55,676 bases of DNA, from positions 1 through 55,676 of the forward strand of contig JBBQKF010000010.1 of assembly GCA_038326615.1 (NCBI GenBank). Reading direction: 5' to 3'. Source of the DNA: JBBQKF01 sp038326615. GTDB lineage: Bacteria; Bacillota; Clostridia; Saccharofermentanales; UBA5734. Made by a program: the position numbers and the translations under genes. Shown here piece after piece: positions 45,886-53,818 of the stretch. The notes beneath the pieces were generated by a model. The model saw nothing but the letters and a program-made list of their open reading frames with translations. It was not told where the DNA came from and made no database searches. Each line of letters starts with the position of its first letter. Position 1 is the stretch's first letter.

Positions 45886-45948
45886 GACGAAGTATTGCGG
45901 AAAATAAACCGTCATTATATATAATATTTAGGTGTTACAAGATACTAA
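45886..45948 (+). repeat. Dispersed promoter-bearing repeat, copy B
   Basis: Matches 23513-23575 in the same relative order: ACGAAGTATTG, CCGTCATT, TATAATATTTAG and TGTTACAAG. It retains TTGCGG, a 19-nt gap, then TATAAT (45920-45925). Here it points antisense into the 3' end of the zinc-ribbon gene. Confidence 0.6.
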
Positions 45949-46670
45949 GCTTTGCTCGTGCTTACGAGCCCCTTGGTTGGTATCGGAGTCGGCGTTGGAG
46001 TTGATGTTACAAATTTCACTGAAACAGTGCTATTAGCTGATTTGCACACGAAAAGACCATTTTTTGCATACACTTTTACGACCAGTTTATCCTGTGTTTT
46101 CGTGCTGGAATTTGTATAAACAGTTCTGTAAAGGTTTGCATATGAAGTAAAGGTCTCAGTTGCTTTTGCATCACTGATTTCTTCAGCAGTTGCGACAAGA
46201 AATTCGCGATTATCGTTGAATTTGTACGAAAAAGATTGTATTGCAAAAGGCATTTTATTGTTAATTTGGGATGTCATGCTTTCGCGCTTTTCATTACGAC
46301 TAAGAATTGTAGGGACAAAAATTCCTGCTAAAATCGCAACAACGGTAAAAAGAGAGCCAAAAATTATTATTCTTTCCTTTGTTGATAATGGTTTATGAAC
46401 AATAATTTCTCTGATTACTGGAACAGCAACTGGTCCTGGTTTTGTTGACTTGGTTTGTTTTAATGCTTCTTTCTTTGTTTTTGCCTGTTCTTTGGCTTTA
46501 GTTTCAGCATCCTTTTGAAGTGCGATGCGCTTCTCTGGGTCAGATTTAAGATCCAATGCTCTATTCGTCTCAACTTCTGTTCCACAAAACAAACACGTAT
46601 TTTTATCTTTGGAATCATCTATATTTATTAATGATCCGCAATTTGTACAAAAAGCTTCTTTTTTACTCAT
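45945..46670 (-). CDS. Zinc-ribbon single-pass membrane protein, unknown function
   Basis: A product of 241 residues. A classic zinc ribbon with C8-x2-C11 and C26-x2-C29 is followed by a Lys/Glu-rich helix (about 45-80), one membrane helix (about 101-125) and an extracytoplasmic domain (about 130-225). It ends in a Thr-Pro tract (STPTPTPIPT). The layout suggests a cytoplasmic ribbon and an outside beta domain. No function can be assigned. It is a single-gene unit bounded by its own terminator. Confidence 0.82.
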   Translation of the reverse strand: MSKKEAFCTNCGSLINIDDSKDKNTCLFCGTEVETNRALDLKSDPEKRIALQKDAETKAKEQAKTKKEALKQTKSTKPGPVAVPVIREIIVHKPLSTKERIIIFGSLFTVVAILAGIFVPTILSRNEKRESMTSQINNKMPFAIQSFSYKFNDNREFLVATAEEISDAKATETFTSYANLYRTVYTNSSTKTQDKLVVKVYAKNGLFVCKSANSTVSVKFVTSTPTPTPIPTKGLVSTSKA

Positions 46671-46964
46671 TGGTAAAGTCCTCTTTCTTGATATGATAGA
46701 TTATTTAATTGAGTATATCATCGATTATATTCAACGGTCAATGAAATACTGGAATTTATGAAAAATTTATGAAAAAGATTTCTTGATTAATTTGCCTGAT
46801 AATAGTAAAATGTCTTAGTAGTTCCATCAAAAAACTGTATAAATAATGCAATAAAACTGTGATAAAATGATGAAATGCATTAAAGAAAAATTTGGCATTT
46901 TGTGTTACTATTATAGTATGATTCTGTTATTAGAAAAAAGAAAATAAATTAAATGAGGTGTAAA

Positions 46965-48242
46965 ATGGTTAAAGCAATTGTCGGAGCAAACTGGGGCGAC
47001 GAGGGTAAAGGCAAAATTACTGATATGTTTGCAGCACAATCAGATGTTGTAATACGTTTTCAAGGCGGAAGCAACGCAGGGCATACGATTATCAATAATT
47101 ATGGAAAGTTCGCATTACACCAGATACCATCCGGTGTGTTTTTCAGTCATATCACAAATGTTATCGGTAACGGTGTAGCACTTAATATACCTAATCTGGT
47201 CAAAGAAATCAAAGAGCTCGTCGACCGCGGCGTGCCGGCTCCCAATATTATGGTATCAGAAAGAGTTCAGATACTTCTGCCTTATCACATTCTATTCGAT
47301 CAATACGAAGAAGAACGTCTCAATTCCAAGTCTTTTGGTTCAACAAAATCAGGAATAGCACCTTTTTACTCAGATAAATATGCAAAAATCGGATTTCAGG
47401 TATGTGAACTTTACGATGAGACCGCTTTAATGGAAAAAATAATTGCAACATGTGAATATAAGAATGTTTTATTAGAGAATTTGTATAATAAACCTAAGAT
47501 TGATCCAAACGAATTATTTGCAACAATGATGAAATATAAAGAAATGATCCATCCTTATGTTGCTAATACTGCAAGCTTTCTAGCAAAGGCACTTAAGGAA
47601 GGTAAAAAAATACTCCTTGAAGGACAACTAGGAGCACTTAAAGACCCTGATTTCGGAATCTACCCAATGGTCACTTCCTCATCAACACTTGCTGGATTTG
47701 GTTGTGTAGGTGCTGGAATTCCTCCTTACGAAATCAAAGAAATTGTTGCTGTAACTAAAGCCTATTCAAGCGCCGTAGGTGCTGGAGAATTCGTAAGTGA
47801 AATTTTCGGAGATGAAGCTCAGCAATTAAGGACACTTGGCGGAGACGCTGGTGAGTATGGTGCAACAACAGGTAGACCAAGAAGAATGGGATGGTTTGAT
47901 GCTGTCGCAACACGCTATGGATGTCAGGCTCAGGGAGCAACTGAAGTTGTTCTTACTGCAATTGATGTTCTTGGTTACCTCGATGAAATAAAGGTTTGTG
48001 TTGGATACGAAATTGATGGAGTGGTAAGTAATGAATTTCCAGTTACCCCTAAACTTGCTAAAGCAAAGCCAGTTTATGAAGTTTTACCAGGATGGAAATC
48101 TAATGTAAGAGGAATAAAGAACTTTGAAGAACTTCCAAAACAAGCGCAGGATTATGTAATTTTCGTTGAAAAGCATATTGGAGTGCCTGTTACAATGGTT
48201 TCAAACGGACCTAACCGCGACGAGATTATTTTTAGAAAATAA
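46965..48242 (+). CDS. purA: Adenylosuccinate synthetase
   Basis: Catalyses IMP + aspartate + GTP to adenylosuccinate, the first step to AMP. The 425-residue product has the GTP loop GANWGDEGKGKITD with catalytic Asp and Lys, GGSNAGHTI, and the catalytic His41-region HTI. The C-terminal base-binding VSNGPNRDEII is also present. The start at 46965 lies 4 nt after GAGGTG; an in-frame ATG at 46953 would overlap the ribosome binding site. The 294-nt region upstream (46671-46964) holds no gene, and I see no clear promoter match there. Confidence 0.97.
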   Translation: MVKAIVGANWGDEGKGKITDMFAAQSDVVIRFQGGSNAGHTIINNYGKFALHQIPSGVFFSHITNVIGNGVALNIPNLVKEIKELVDRGVPAPNIMVSERVQILLPYHILFDQYEEERLNSKSFGSTKSGIAPFYSDKYAKIGFQVCELYDETALMEKIIATCEYKNVLLENLYNKPKIDPNELFATMMKYKEMIHPYVANTASFLAKALKEGKKILLEGQLGALKDPDFGIYPMVTSSSTLAGFGCVGAGIPPYEIKEIVAVTKAYSSAVGAGEFVSEIFGDEAQQLRTLGGDAGEYGATTGRPRRMGWFDAVATRYGCQAQGATEVVLTAIDVLGYLDEIKVCVGYEIDGVVSNEFPVTPKLAKAKPVYEVLPGWKSNVRGIKNFEELPKQAQDYVIFVEKHIGVPVTMVSNGPNRDEIIFRK

Positions 48243-48292
48243 AAGATGGATTTATTAATTACTAAAAATATTTGGTAATAATTTAACAAGAC

Positions 48293-48441
48293 TATAGCTT
48301 TTACTCAGTATAACCAGATATTCTTGATTATATAAAGCAAGAATGAACTGTAACTACCCAAAATGATATTGTAGAAATAGTGATTTCTCAATTATTTCAT
48401 TAGAATAATGGATTTATAATACTTACTGAGTAAACGCGATA
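48293..48441. mobile_element. MITE-like element, copy 2 (149 bp)
   Basis: The left end TATAGCTTTTACTCAGTA (48293-48310) and the right end TACTGAGTAAACGCGATA (48424-48441) are inverted repeats with 16 of 18 matches. They match the ends of the 148-bp unit at 9041-9188, while the interiors have diverged. It contains a TATAAT (48415-48420) facing glmS and fills over half of the purA-glmS gap. Confidence 0.7.
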
Positions 48442-48455
48442 ATCATTTAATTTAA

Positions 48456-48484
48456 TTGTCAATTTGATATTATTAAAATATGAA
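48456..48484 (+). promoter_or_regulatory. Candidate glmS promoter
   Basis: TTGTCA (48456-48461), a 17-nt spacer, then TATGAA (48479-48484), about 30 nt before the start codon. It lies just outside the MITE-like element. Confidence 0.45.
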
Positions 48485-48514
48485 CAATGATGCTACAAAT
48501 CTGGAGGTTAGCCT

Positions 48515-50350
48515 ATGTGTGGAATAGTAGGATATGTTGGCGTAGATCAGGCAACACCAATTCTTTTGGATGGTCTGTCTAAACTTGAATACCGCGGTTA
48601 TGACTCCGCTGGAGTTGCAATTTTTACCGACAAGGGAATTCAAATAGAAAAAACTCGAGGAAGGCTTAGTGTCCTTTTCGAACAGCTTGATGGCGGCGAG
48701 AAACTAAAAGGAACAATGGGTATTGGACATACAAGATGGGCGACACATGGTGGCCCTAGTGATGTAAATTCCCACCCTCATCGTAGCAATAGCGGTAAAT
48801 ATGTAATAGTTCACAACGGAATAATTGAGAACTATCTCGAACAGAAGAACAGACTTATTGGTCATGGATACAATTTCGTATCGGATACAGACACAGAAGT
48901 AATAGCCCATCTCATGGAGTACTATGACAAGAAATACAATGGCGACATACTTGATACAATAGCAAAAGTGATAAGCCGTTTAGAAGGATCATTTGCGTTA
49001 GGCATACTTTGCGAAGATTATAAGGACACATTTTTTGCAGTTCGCAAAGAAAGTCCTTTAATTGTTGGGCTTACAGACAAAGGTAACTATGTTGCATCAG
49101 ATGTGCCTGCTATTCTTAAATATACAAGAGACATATATTATCTGGAGAATAGAGAAATTGTAGTACTAACTAAAGATGACGTAAAAGTTTACAATACGGA
49201 TAAGGAACTGATTCTAAAGTCAGTTTTTCATGTAAATTGGGATATTTCAGCTGCCGAAAAGGGCGGATATGAACACTTCATGTTCAAAGAGATTATGGAG
49301 CAACCCAAAGCTTTGAGAGACACATTATCTCCAAGAATACGCGATGGAAAAATTGTTCTGGATGATATAAAATTATCAAAAGAGCAACTTATGAACATCG
49401 ACCGCATTTTTATTCTTGGATGTGGTTCTGCTTACCATGTAGGTATGGTTGGCAAATACATACTTGAGAAATCAATCCGTAAACCAGTTGAAGTTGTACT
49501 TGCATCTGAATTTAGATATAGCAGTCCTATAGTTAATGACAGAACACTTGCAATTATTATTAGTCAGTCTGGAGAAACAGCGGATACTTTAGCCGCGATG
49601 AGAGAAGCCAAAAGACTTGGTGCAAGAATTCTTTCGATTGTCAATGTTGTTGGAAGTTCAATAGCAAACGATTCTGACGATGTGATTTACACATGGGCAG
49701 GCCCCGAAATTGCAGTTGCTACAACAAAAGCTTATAGCACACAGCTTTCAGTGCTATACCTTATAAATTTATATATTGCACAGTGCCTTGAGACGATGAG
49801 TAAAGAAGAGCTTGCGACTGCAATCGCAGGATTAAATGAACTTCCTTCGAAAGTAGAAGAATTGCTCGAAAACAAAGATCAGGTACAATACCTTGCATCA
49901 CTTTATTACAATAGCAAGGATGTATTTTTCATAGGAAGAAATACGGATTACGCGATGTCGCTTGAAGGCTCACTAAAACTTAAAGAAATATCGTATATAC
50001 ATTCTGACGCTTATGCAGCAGGAGAGCTAAAACACGGAACGATTTCATTGATTGAAGAGGGGACTCTTGTTGTAGCTTTGGCAACTAATGAGAAACTTTT
50101 CGACAAAATGATGAGCAACGTTAAAGAGGTTAAAGCAAGAGGCGCAGTAGTTCTTGGACTTACATTCGAAGGCCTCGAGAGAATTGAACAAGAGACGGAC
50201 CATGCTTTATATATTCCAAAGATATACGATATGTTTTATCCTTCTTTAGCTGTTATACCTCTTCAACTTTTTGGATATTACATATCTGCTATGAAAGGTT
50301 GCGACATTGATAAACCAAGAAATCTTGCAAAATCAGTTACAGTAGAATAG
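48515..50350 (+). CDS. glmS: Glutamine--fructose-6-phosphate aminotransferase (isomerizing)
   Basis: Makes glucosamine-6-phosphate, the first step to UDP-GlcNAc, and thus feeds murC and the glycan genes of this window. The 611-residue product has the N-terminal nucleophile Cys2 (MCGIVGYVG), GATase motifs (RWATHG, SDTDTEV), two SIS domains (GCGSAYHVG, SQSGETADT) and the C-terminal PRNLAKSVTVE. GGAGG precedes the start. The leader is short, and I find no glmS ribozyme core. Confidence 0.97.
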   Translation: MCGIVGYVGVDQATPILLDGLSKLEYRGYDSAGVAIFTDKGIQIEKTRGRLSVLFEQLDGGEKLKGTMGIGHTRWATHGGPSDVNSHPHRSNSGKYVIVHNGIIENYLEQKNRLIGHGYNFVSDTDTEVIAHLMEYYDKKYNGDILDTIAKVISRLEGSFALGILCEDYKDTFFAVRKESPLIVGLTDKGNYVASDVPAILKYTRDIYYLENREIVVLTKDDVKVYNTDKELILKSVFHVNWDISAAEKGGYEHFMFKEIMEQPKALRDTLSPRIRDGKIVLDDIKLSKEQLMNIDRIFILGCGSAYHVGMVGKYILEKSIRKPVEVVLASEFRYSSPIVNDRTLAIIISQSGETADTLAAMREAKRLGARILSIVNVVGSSIANDSDDVIYTWAGPEIAVATTKAYSTQLSVLYLINLYIAQCLETMSKEELATAIAGLNELPSKVEELLENKDQVQYLASLYYNSKDVFFIGRNTDYAMSLEGSLKLKEISYIHSDAYAAGELKHGTISLIEEGTLVVALATNEKLFDKMMSNVKEVKARGAVVLGLTFEGLERIEQETDHALYIPKIYDMFYPSLAVIPLQLFGYYISAMKGCDIDKPRNLAKSVTVE

Positions 50351-50615
50351 AACAAAGTAAAATTATATCAAGATTGTAATTTATGGGACACTGTGTTTAG
50401 TGAAAATTAATTTGTTGCATTTTGAAAATGGTTGTCGTGTTAACTTATTAAGTATGAAATCGTCATAACATTAAAAAAATAATCATAATTGGTAAACAAT
50501 ATAGACTTATAATTTGTTATTCATATTAATAGGATTGTTTTGATTAAAAAAGTTGTTATATGAATATTAACTAATTATATAAATTTTTAATATATTTTAA
50601 AGTTGGAGGAAATAG
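50351..50615. other. glmS-guaA intergenic region
   Basis: AT-rich. The 9-bp inverted repeat TATTCATAT / ATATGAATA (about 50518-50571) with a long loop is the only structure noted. No purine riboswitch core was recognised. Confidence 0.5.
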
Positions 50616-52151
50616 ATGATTAATGAAACAATCCTAGTGCTGGATTTTGGTGGACAATACAATCAACTTATAGCTAGAAGAGTGCGTGAAAACAATGTTT
50701 ATTGTGAAGTTCTCTCATATAAAACCTCATTAGAAAAAATTAAAGAAAAGGGATATAAGGGAATAATATTTACAGGAGGCCCAAAAAGTGTTTATGACCC
50801 CGCATCACCTCAATATAGTGAGGAAATTCTAAATCTAGGGATTCCGGTTCTTGGGATTTGTTACGGTGCACAGCTTATGGCACATTTATCTGGTGGTAAG
50901 GTCGAAAAGGCTGACAAGAGAGAGTATGGAATGACGATGCTTGATGTTGTTACTGAAAGCCTGATTTTCAAAAATGTTGATACGAGAACATCTTGCTGGA
51001 TGAGCCATACAGACTATATTTCATGTCTTCCTGATGGGTTTAGCATTACTGCAACAACAAGTTCCTGCCCTGCAGCAGCTATTGAAAATGCTTCAAAACA
51101 GCTTTATAGTGTTCAGTTTCATCCTGAAGTTATGCATACAGAACAAGGTCAGCTTATGCTTCGTAATTTTCTTTTTGAAGTATGTAAATGCAAGGGCGAC
51201 TGGCTGATGTCATCTTTCGTAAAAGAGTCGATTGCGCAACTGAAAGATAAAATAAAAGATAAGAAGGTTTTGTGTGCATTATCTGGTGGAGTTGATTCCT
51301 CTGTTGCAGCAGTTATGATACATAAGGCTGTAGGCAAGCAACTTACATGCATATTTGTTGATCATGGACTTCTTCGCAAGGATGAAGGCGATCAGGTAGA
51401 AAAGATTTTTACGGAACAATTTGATATGAATCTTATCAGAGTTAATGCTAAAGAAAGATTCCTTAGCAAACTTGATGGAGTGTCTGATTCCGAGACGAAA
51501 AGAAAAATAATCGGTGAAGAATTTATACGTTTATTTGAAGAAGAAGCTAAGAAGATTGGTACAGTTGATTATCTTGTTCAAGGAACGATTTATCCAGACG
51601 TTATAGAAAGCGGAGTTGGCGATGCAGCAGTAATCAAGAGCCATCACAACGTTGGCGGACTTCCTGATTATGTTGATTTCAAAGAAATAATAGAGCCTCT
51701 TAGGAATCTTTTTAAAGATGAAGTAAGAAAAGCTGGCATTGAGCTAGGGATTCCAGAGCATCTTGTTTGGAGACAGCCATTCCCAGGCCCTGGTCTTGCA
51801 ATTAGAATAATGGGTACAGTAACAGAAGAAAAGCTTGAATTGTTACAGGAAGCTGACGCGATTTTTAGGGAAGAGGTTGCAAAAGCAGGTCTTGACAGAG
51901 AGTATAATCAATACTTTGCCGTTTTGACAGGAGTAAGAAGTGTTGGAGTAATGGGTGATGAGCGCACATATGACAATACAATCGCACTAAGAAGCGTAAC
52001 TACTACTGATTTCATGACAGCGGATTTTGCAAGAATCCCATACGATCTTCTCGCAGTTATTTCAAACAGAATTATTAATGAAGTCCGTCATGTGAATCGA
52101 ATAGTTTATGACATAACAACAAAACCCCCTGCCACAATTGAGTGGGAGTAG
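50616..52151 (+). CDS. guaA: GMP synthase (glutamine-hydrolysing)
   Basis: Aminates XMP to GMP. The 511-residue product has a class I GATase domain with the nucleophile Cys in GICYGAQ and the HPEV catalytic His/Glu, followed by the ATP-pyrophosphatase domain with the SGGVDSS loop. The dimerisation domain shows RQPFPGPGLA and ends in KPPATIEWE. The last codons, GAGTGGGAGTAG, form the site where many tyrosine-integrase elements insert while leaving the gene intact. What follows here is such an element. GGAGG precedes the start. Confidence 0.97.
   Translation: MINETILVLDFGGQYNQLIARRVRENNVYCEVLSYKTSLEKIKEKGYKGIIFTGGPKSVYDPASPQYSEEILNLGIPVLGICYGAQLMAHLSGGKVEKADKREYGMTMLDVVTESLIFKNVDTRTSCWMSHTDYISCLPDGFSITATTSSCPAAAIENASKQLYSVQFHPEVMHTEQGQLMLRNFLFEVCKCKGDWLMSSFVKESIAQLKDKIKDKKVLCALSGGVDSSVAAVMIHKAVGKQLTCIFVDHGLLRKDEGDQVEKIFTEQFDMNLIRVNAKERFLSKLDGVSDSETKRKIIGEEFIRLFEEEAKKIGTVDYLVQGTIYPDVIESGVGDAAVIKSHHNVGGLPDYVDFKEIIEPLRNLFKDEVRKAGIELGIPEHLVWRQPFPGPGLAIRIMGTVTEEKLELLQEADAIFREEVAKAGLDREYNQYFAVLTGVRSVGVMGDERTYDNTIALRSVTTTDFMTADFARIPYDLLAVISNRIINEVRHVNRIVYDITTKPPATIEWE
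52140..52151 (+). promoter_or_regulatory. Candidate attL core at the guaA 3' end
   Basis: GAGTGGGAGTAG closely resembles the guaA-end core used by Tn5801-like elements (GAGTGGGAATA, from memory). The downstream integrase and cargo support it; the matching attR would lie beyond the right edge. Confidence 0.55.
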
Positions 52152-52164
52152 CCGTTAAGCTGTG

Positions 52165-52190
52165 AAAAGCCGCATAAACACTGGCTTTTT
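52165..52190 (+). terminator. Terminator after guaA
   Basis: AAAAGCC (52165-52171), an 11-nt loop, then GGCTTTTT (52183-52190). If the insertion at guaA is real, this is brought in by the element. Confidence 0.75.
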
Positions 52191-52277
52191 CGCTCCTCTA
52201 ATACTGTAGTGATAACCGATTGATAACCGTTTATTATTTTAGAGTAACTTTATAACATATTAAAAACCTAAAAATTT

Positions 52278-52313
52278 GGACTTAGCTGAGTAAAATCAGC
52301 TAAGTCCTTTTTT
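52278..52313. terminator. Strong terminator between guaA and the acetyltransferase gene
   Basis: A 12-bp perfect stem GGACTTAGCTGA / TCAGCTAAGTCC with a 6-nt loop and TTTTTT on the plus strand. A T run offset by 3 nt on the minus side means it may also stop the convergent acetyltransferase transcript. Confidence 0.9.
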
Positions 52314-52331
52314 GGCGTTTGATAATATGTA

Positions 52332-52766
52332 TTATCTTAATTTCATCGTAAAATGCACATTAACGTTTGCTTCATCAAAACCAATGCTGTTATGAAAAAT
52401 TCGGCTTTCTTTATTAGATAACTCGCAATCTGAAGCAATCATAGAACTTCCATTTTCAACAGCCCATGTCTTAGCAAAGTTAACCAACTCCCTTGCGATG
52501 CCATTTCTTCTATATAAAGGTTTAACGTATATGCCTTCCAAATATGCTACTGGATTAGAATCTATTTTGCCCTCAACATAATCATTTCTAATGGAAAGGC
52601 TTAAAAATGCAACATATATATCATTAATTTGATATAAATACTCATTCTTATATTCACCATTCTTAAAAACTTTCAGCATTTCGATAACAGAATTATGCGG
52701 CCACAACTCATTACATAGCTCTGCCCATGATTTTGCATTGGTATTTGTCACATGGCTAATTTTCAT
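52332..52766 (-). CDS. GNAT acetyltransferase resembling aminoglycoside AAC(6')-I
   Basis: A product of 144 residues of the GNAT fold. The sequence pattern matches AAC(6')-I enzymes from memory: ELWPH near the N-terminus, LSIRNDYVEG, PVAYLEGIYVKP, then the acetyl-CoA loop RRNGIARELV, ENGSSMIASDCELSN and FHNSIGFDE. It would acetylate the 6'-amino group of aminoglycosides if the assignment is right. The start at 52766 leaves a gap of about 10 nt after the XRE stop; an in-frame ATG at 52790 overlaps that gene. It is co-transcribed with the XRE gene. Substrate is not proven. Confidence 0.75.
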   Translation of the reverse strand: MKISHVTNTNAKSWAELCNELWPHNSVIEMLKVFKNGEYKNEYLYQINDIYVAFLSLSIRNDYVEGKIDSNPVAYLEGIYVKPLYRRNGIARELVNFAKTWAVENGSSMIASDCELSNKESRIFHNSIGFDEANVNVHFTMKLR

Positions 52767-52774
52767 ATAATTAA

Positions 52775-53275
52775 TTACCCTTTCCTCCATTGTTTAGGTG
52801 CATCATTAAACACTTCTGATGTTGCCGGCCAGTTAGTTTTCCATTCATCATATTCAGCTAAAGAGATATTTCCATCTGAAAGTTCTTTTTTCACTTTTGC
52901 CCACTCAGCTAAAGACGATTCCAAATCCGCTCTATTGAAATATATGCCAGTGCGTTTCTTGGGCTCACCGTAGTGATTAATGTATTCCATTTCATCAAAT
53001 GTGACTTCGTTTAAGTGATCAATCTCCTGTTCCATTAAAGTTATCATAACATCTGATGTCGAGACAATTGACGGAGCACTTAAGTATTCTAAACTAACAT
53101 CTAAAGCGTTTGCAATATAAAACAAGACTTTTTCTTTTGGCACTCTGGTTCCTGTTTCATATTGAGCCATACGAACGTCCGCAGTCGTTTCGCCGAAGCC
53201 TATGGCAACACCAAGTTCTTTTTGAGTTAGTCCTCTCATGTTTCTGGCTTTTCTAATTCTATCTCCAATGGTCAT
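52775..53275 (-). CDS. XRE-family regulator of the mobile element
   Basis: A product of 166 residues. An N-terminal lambda-repressor-like helix-turn-helix (TIGDRIRKARNMRGLTQKEL, then AQYETGTRVPKEKV) is followed by a C-terminal acidic/aromatic region (about 75-166), likely for dimerisation or sensing. AGGAG lies 8 nt before the ATG at 53275. It is transcribed away from the xis-int genes and next to a set of inverted repeats, so it is probably the switch protein for the element. There is no peptidase domain. Confidence 0.88.
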   Translation of the reverse strand: MTIGDRIRKARNMRGLTQKELGVAIGFGETTADVRMAQYETGTRVPKEKVLFYIANALDVSLEYLSAPSIVSTSDVMITLMEQEIDHLNEVTFDEMEYINHYGEPKKRTGIYFNRADLESSLAEWAKVKKELSDGNISLAEYDEWKTNWPATSEVFNDAPKQWRKG

Positions 53276-53307
53276 TTTAAACACTCCTAAACAAATAAGT
53301 TATATAT

Positions 53308-53336
53308 AGTATAGCTTATTATAAAACAAAAATCAA
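53308..53336 (-). promoter_or_regulatory. Promoter for the XRE-acetyltransferase operon
   Basis: On the minus strand: TTGATT (53336-53331), a 17-nt spacer, then TATACT (53313-53308). Confidence 0.75.
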
Positions 53337-53377
53337 TGTCTTAAACAAAAAAGTTTAAATTTATTTTTCAAAAATAC

Positions 53378-53406
53378 TTGACATAAGCAAATATGTTTAG
53401 TATACT
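53378..53406 (+). promoter_or_regulatory. Promoter reading into the structured leader and xis-int
   Basis: TTGACA (53378-53383), a 17-nt spacer, then TATACT (53401-53406). Start about 53413. A GTTTA half-site lies inside the spacer. Confidence 0.85.
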
Positions 53407-53412
53407 TAGGAC

Positions 53413-53740
53413 AAGTTAAACAATATTGTTTAGCGAAACAATGCAATATCAATATTGAAAAAGTTTTTTTGAGGTACTTCCCACTATTCAGAGCAAAGCA
53501 AAAACTGCGCCAAGACCTCCCGCAAGGAGCGAGCGAGAAACAGGGTTTTGCAAATAACAGGTTGCACCTGTTAATGCGATGACGGATAGCAGGCACAATG
53601 GTACTCCTGCCCAGTCACAGCTTGAGCGTTGAAGCGGTGAAAACCGTGAGCCGTCGCACGTAATGGGGGTAGCTTGCCAGCAAGGCAAGGGGTGAAATTC
53701 CCGTGATGCGAATTAGCCATTCACAGCCTCAATAAAACTT
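53413..53740 (+). ncRNA. Candidate structured leader RNA of the mobile element
   Basis: No plausible protein is encoded, but hairpins are dense and 53581-53700 is 57% G+C (68 of 120), well above the surroundings. Visible stems are GCAAAA/TTTTGC (53498-53503, 53546-53551) enclosing CTCC/GGAG, and TAACAGGT/ACCTGTTA (53555-53573). A domain closed by TGCG..ACGG with CCGT-CGCA (53575-53585, 53651-53658) contains GCAGG/CCTGC and CGGT-GAAA-ACCG, a GNRA tetraloop. CTTGCC/GGCAAG (53673-53689) and GGG/CCC (53690-53702) follow. A strong promoter lies directly upstream and xis-int directly downstream. The family is not recognised. Confidence 0.6.
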
Positions 53741-53818
53741 TATTACTAACTTTAATTACTGCTTTGATATTACATAGCTCAAAAAGATTGAGCTTAAACA
53801 TGGGAAGGAGGAAAAGAC

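Larger units (their letters stand above)
53288..53458. promoter_or_regulatory. Operator-like array between divergent promoters
   Basis: TAAAC/GTTTA half-sites occur at 53288, 53342, 53353, 53395, 53417 and 53428. They form the inverted repeats TTAAAC-N6-GTTTAA (53341-53358), AAACAATATTGTTT (53418-53431) and ATTGTTT-N4-AAACAAT (53425-53442). TCAATATTGA (53449-53458) is a further palindrome. They overlap both promoters, as expected for a lambda-type switch. Confidence 0.6.

Noticed and set aside
48442..48514. glmS ribozyme before glmS
   Set aside because: The leader is too short and contains none of the conserved ribozyme core words that I looked for.
50433..50450. A third MITE end (TGTCGTGTTAACTTATTA)
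   Set aside because: It resembles the terminal repeat at about 14 of 18 positions, but no matching opposite end occurs about 148 nt away.
50351..50615. Purine riboswitch before guaA
   Set aside because: Only a long-loop 9-bp inverted repeat is present; the conserved loop sequences of the purine aptamer are not seen.
52332..53275. XRE plus GNAT as a toxin-antitoxin pair
   Set aside because: The GNAT sequence looks like AAC(6'), not like tRNA-acetylating TacT/AtaT toxins, and the XRE protein is larger and placed as a switch regulator; ribbon-helix-helix antitoxins usually accompany GNAT toxins.
53488..53688. A 66-codon minus-strand frame in the structured leader
   Set aside because: It may recur in related elements because the DNA is conserved, but hairpins on the plus strand, a plus-strand promoter and the absence of a ribosome binding site favour RNA.
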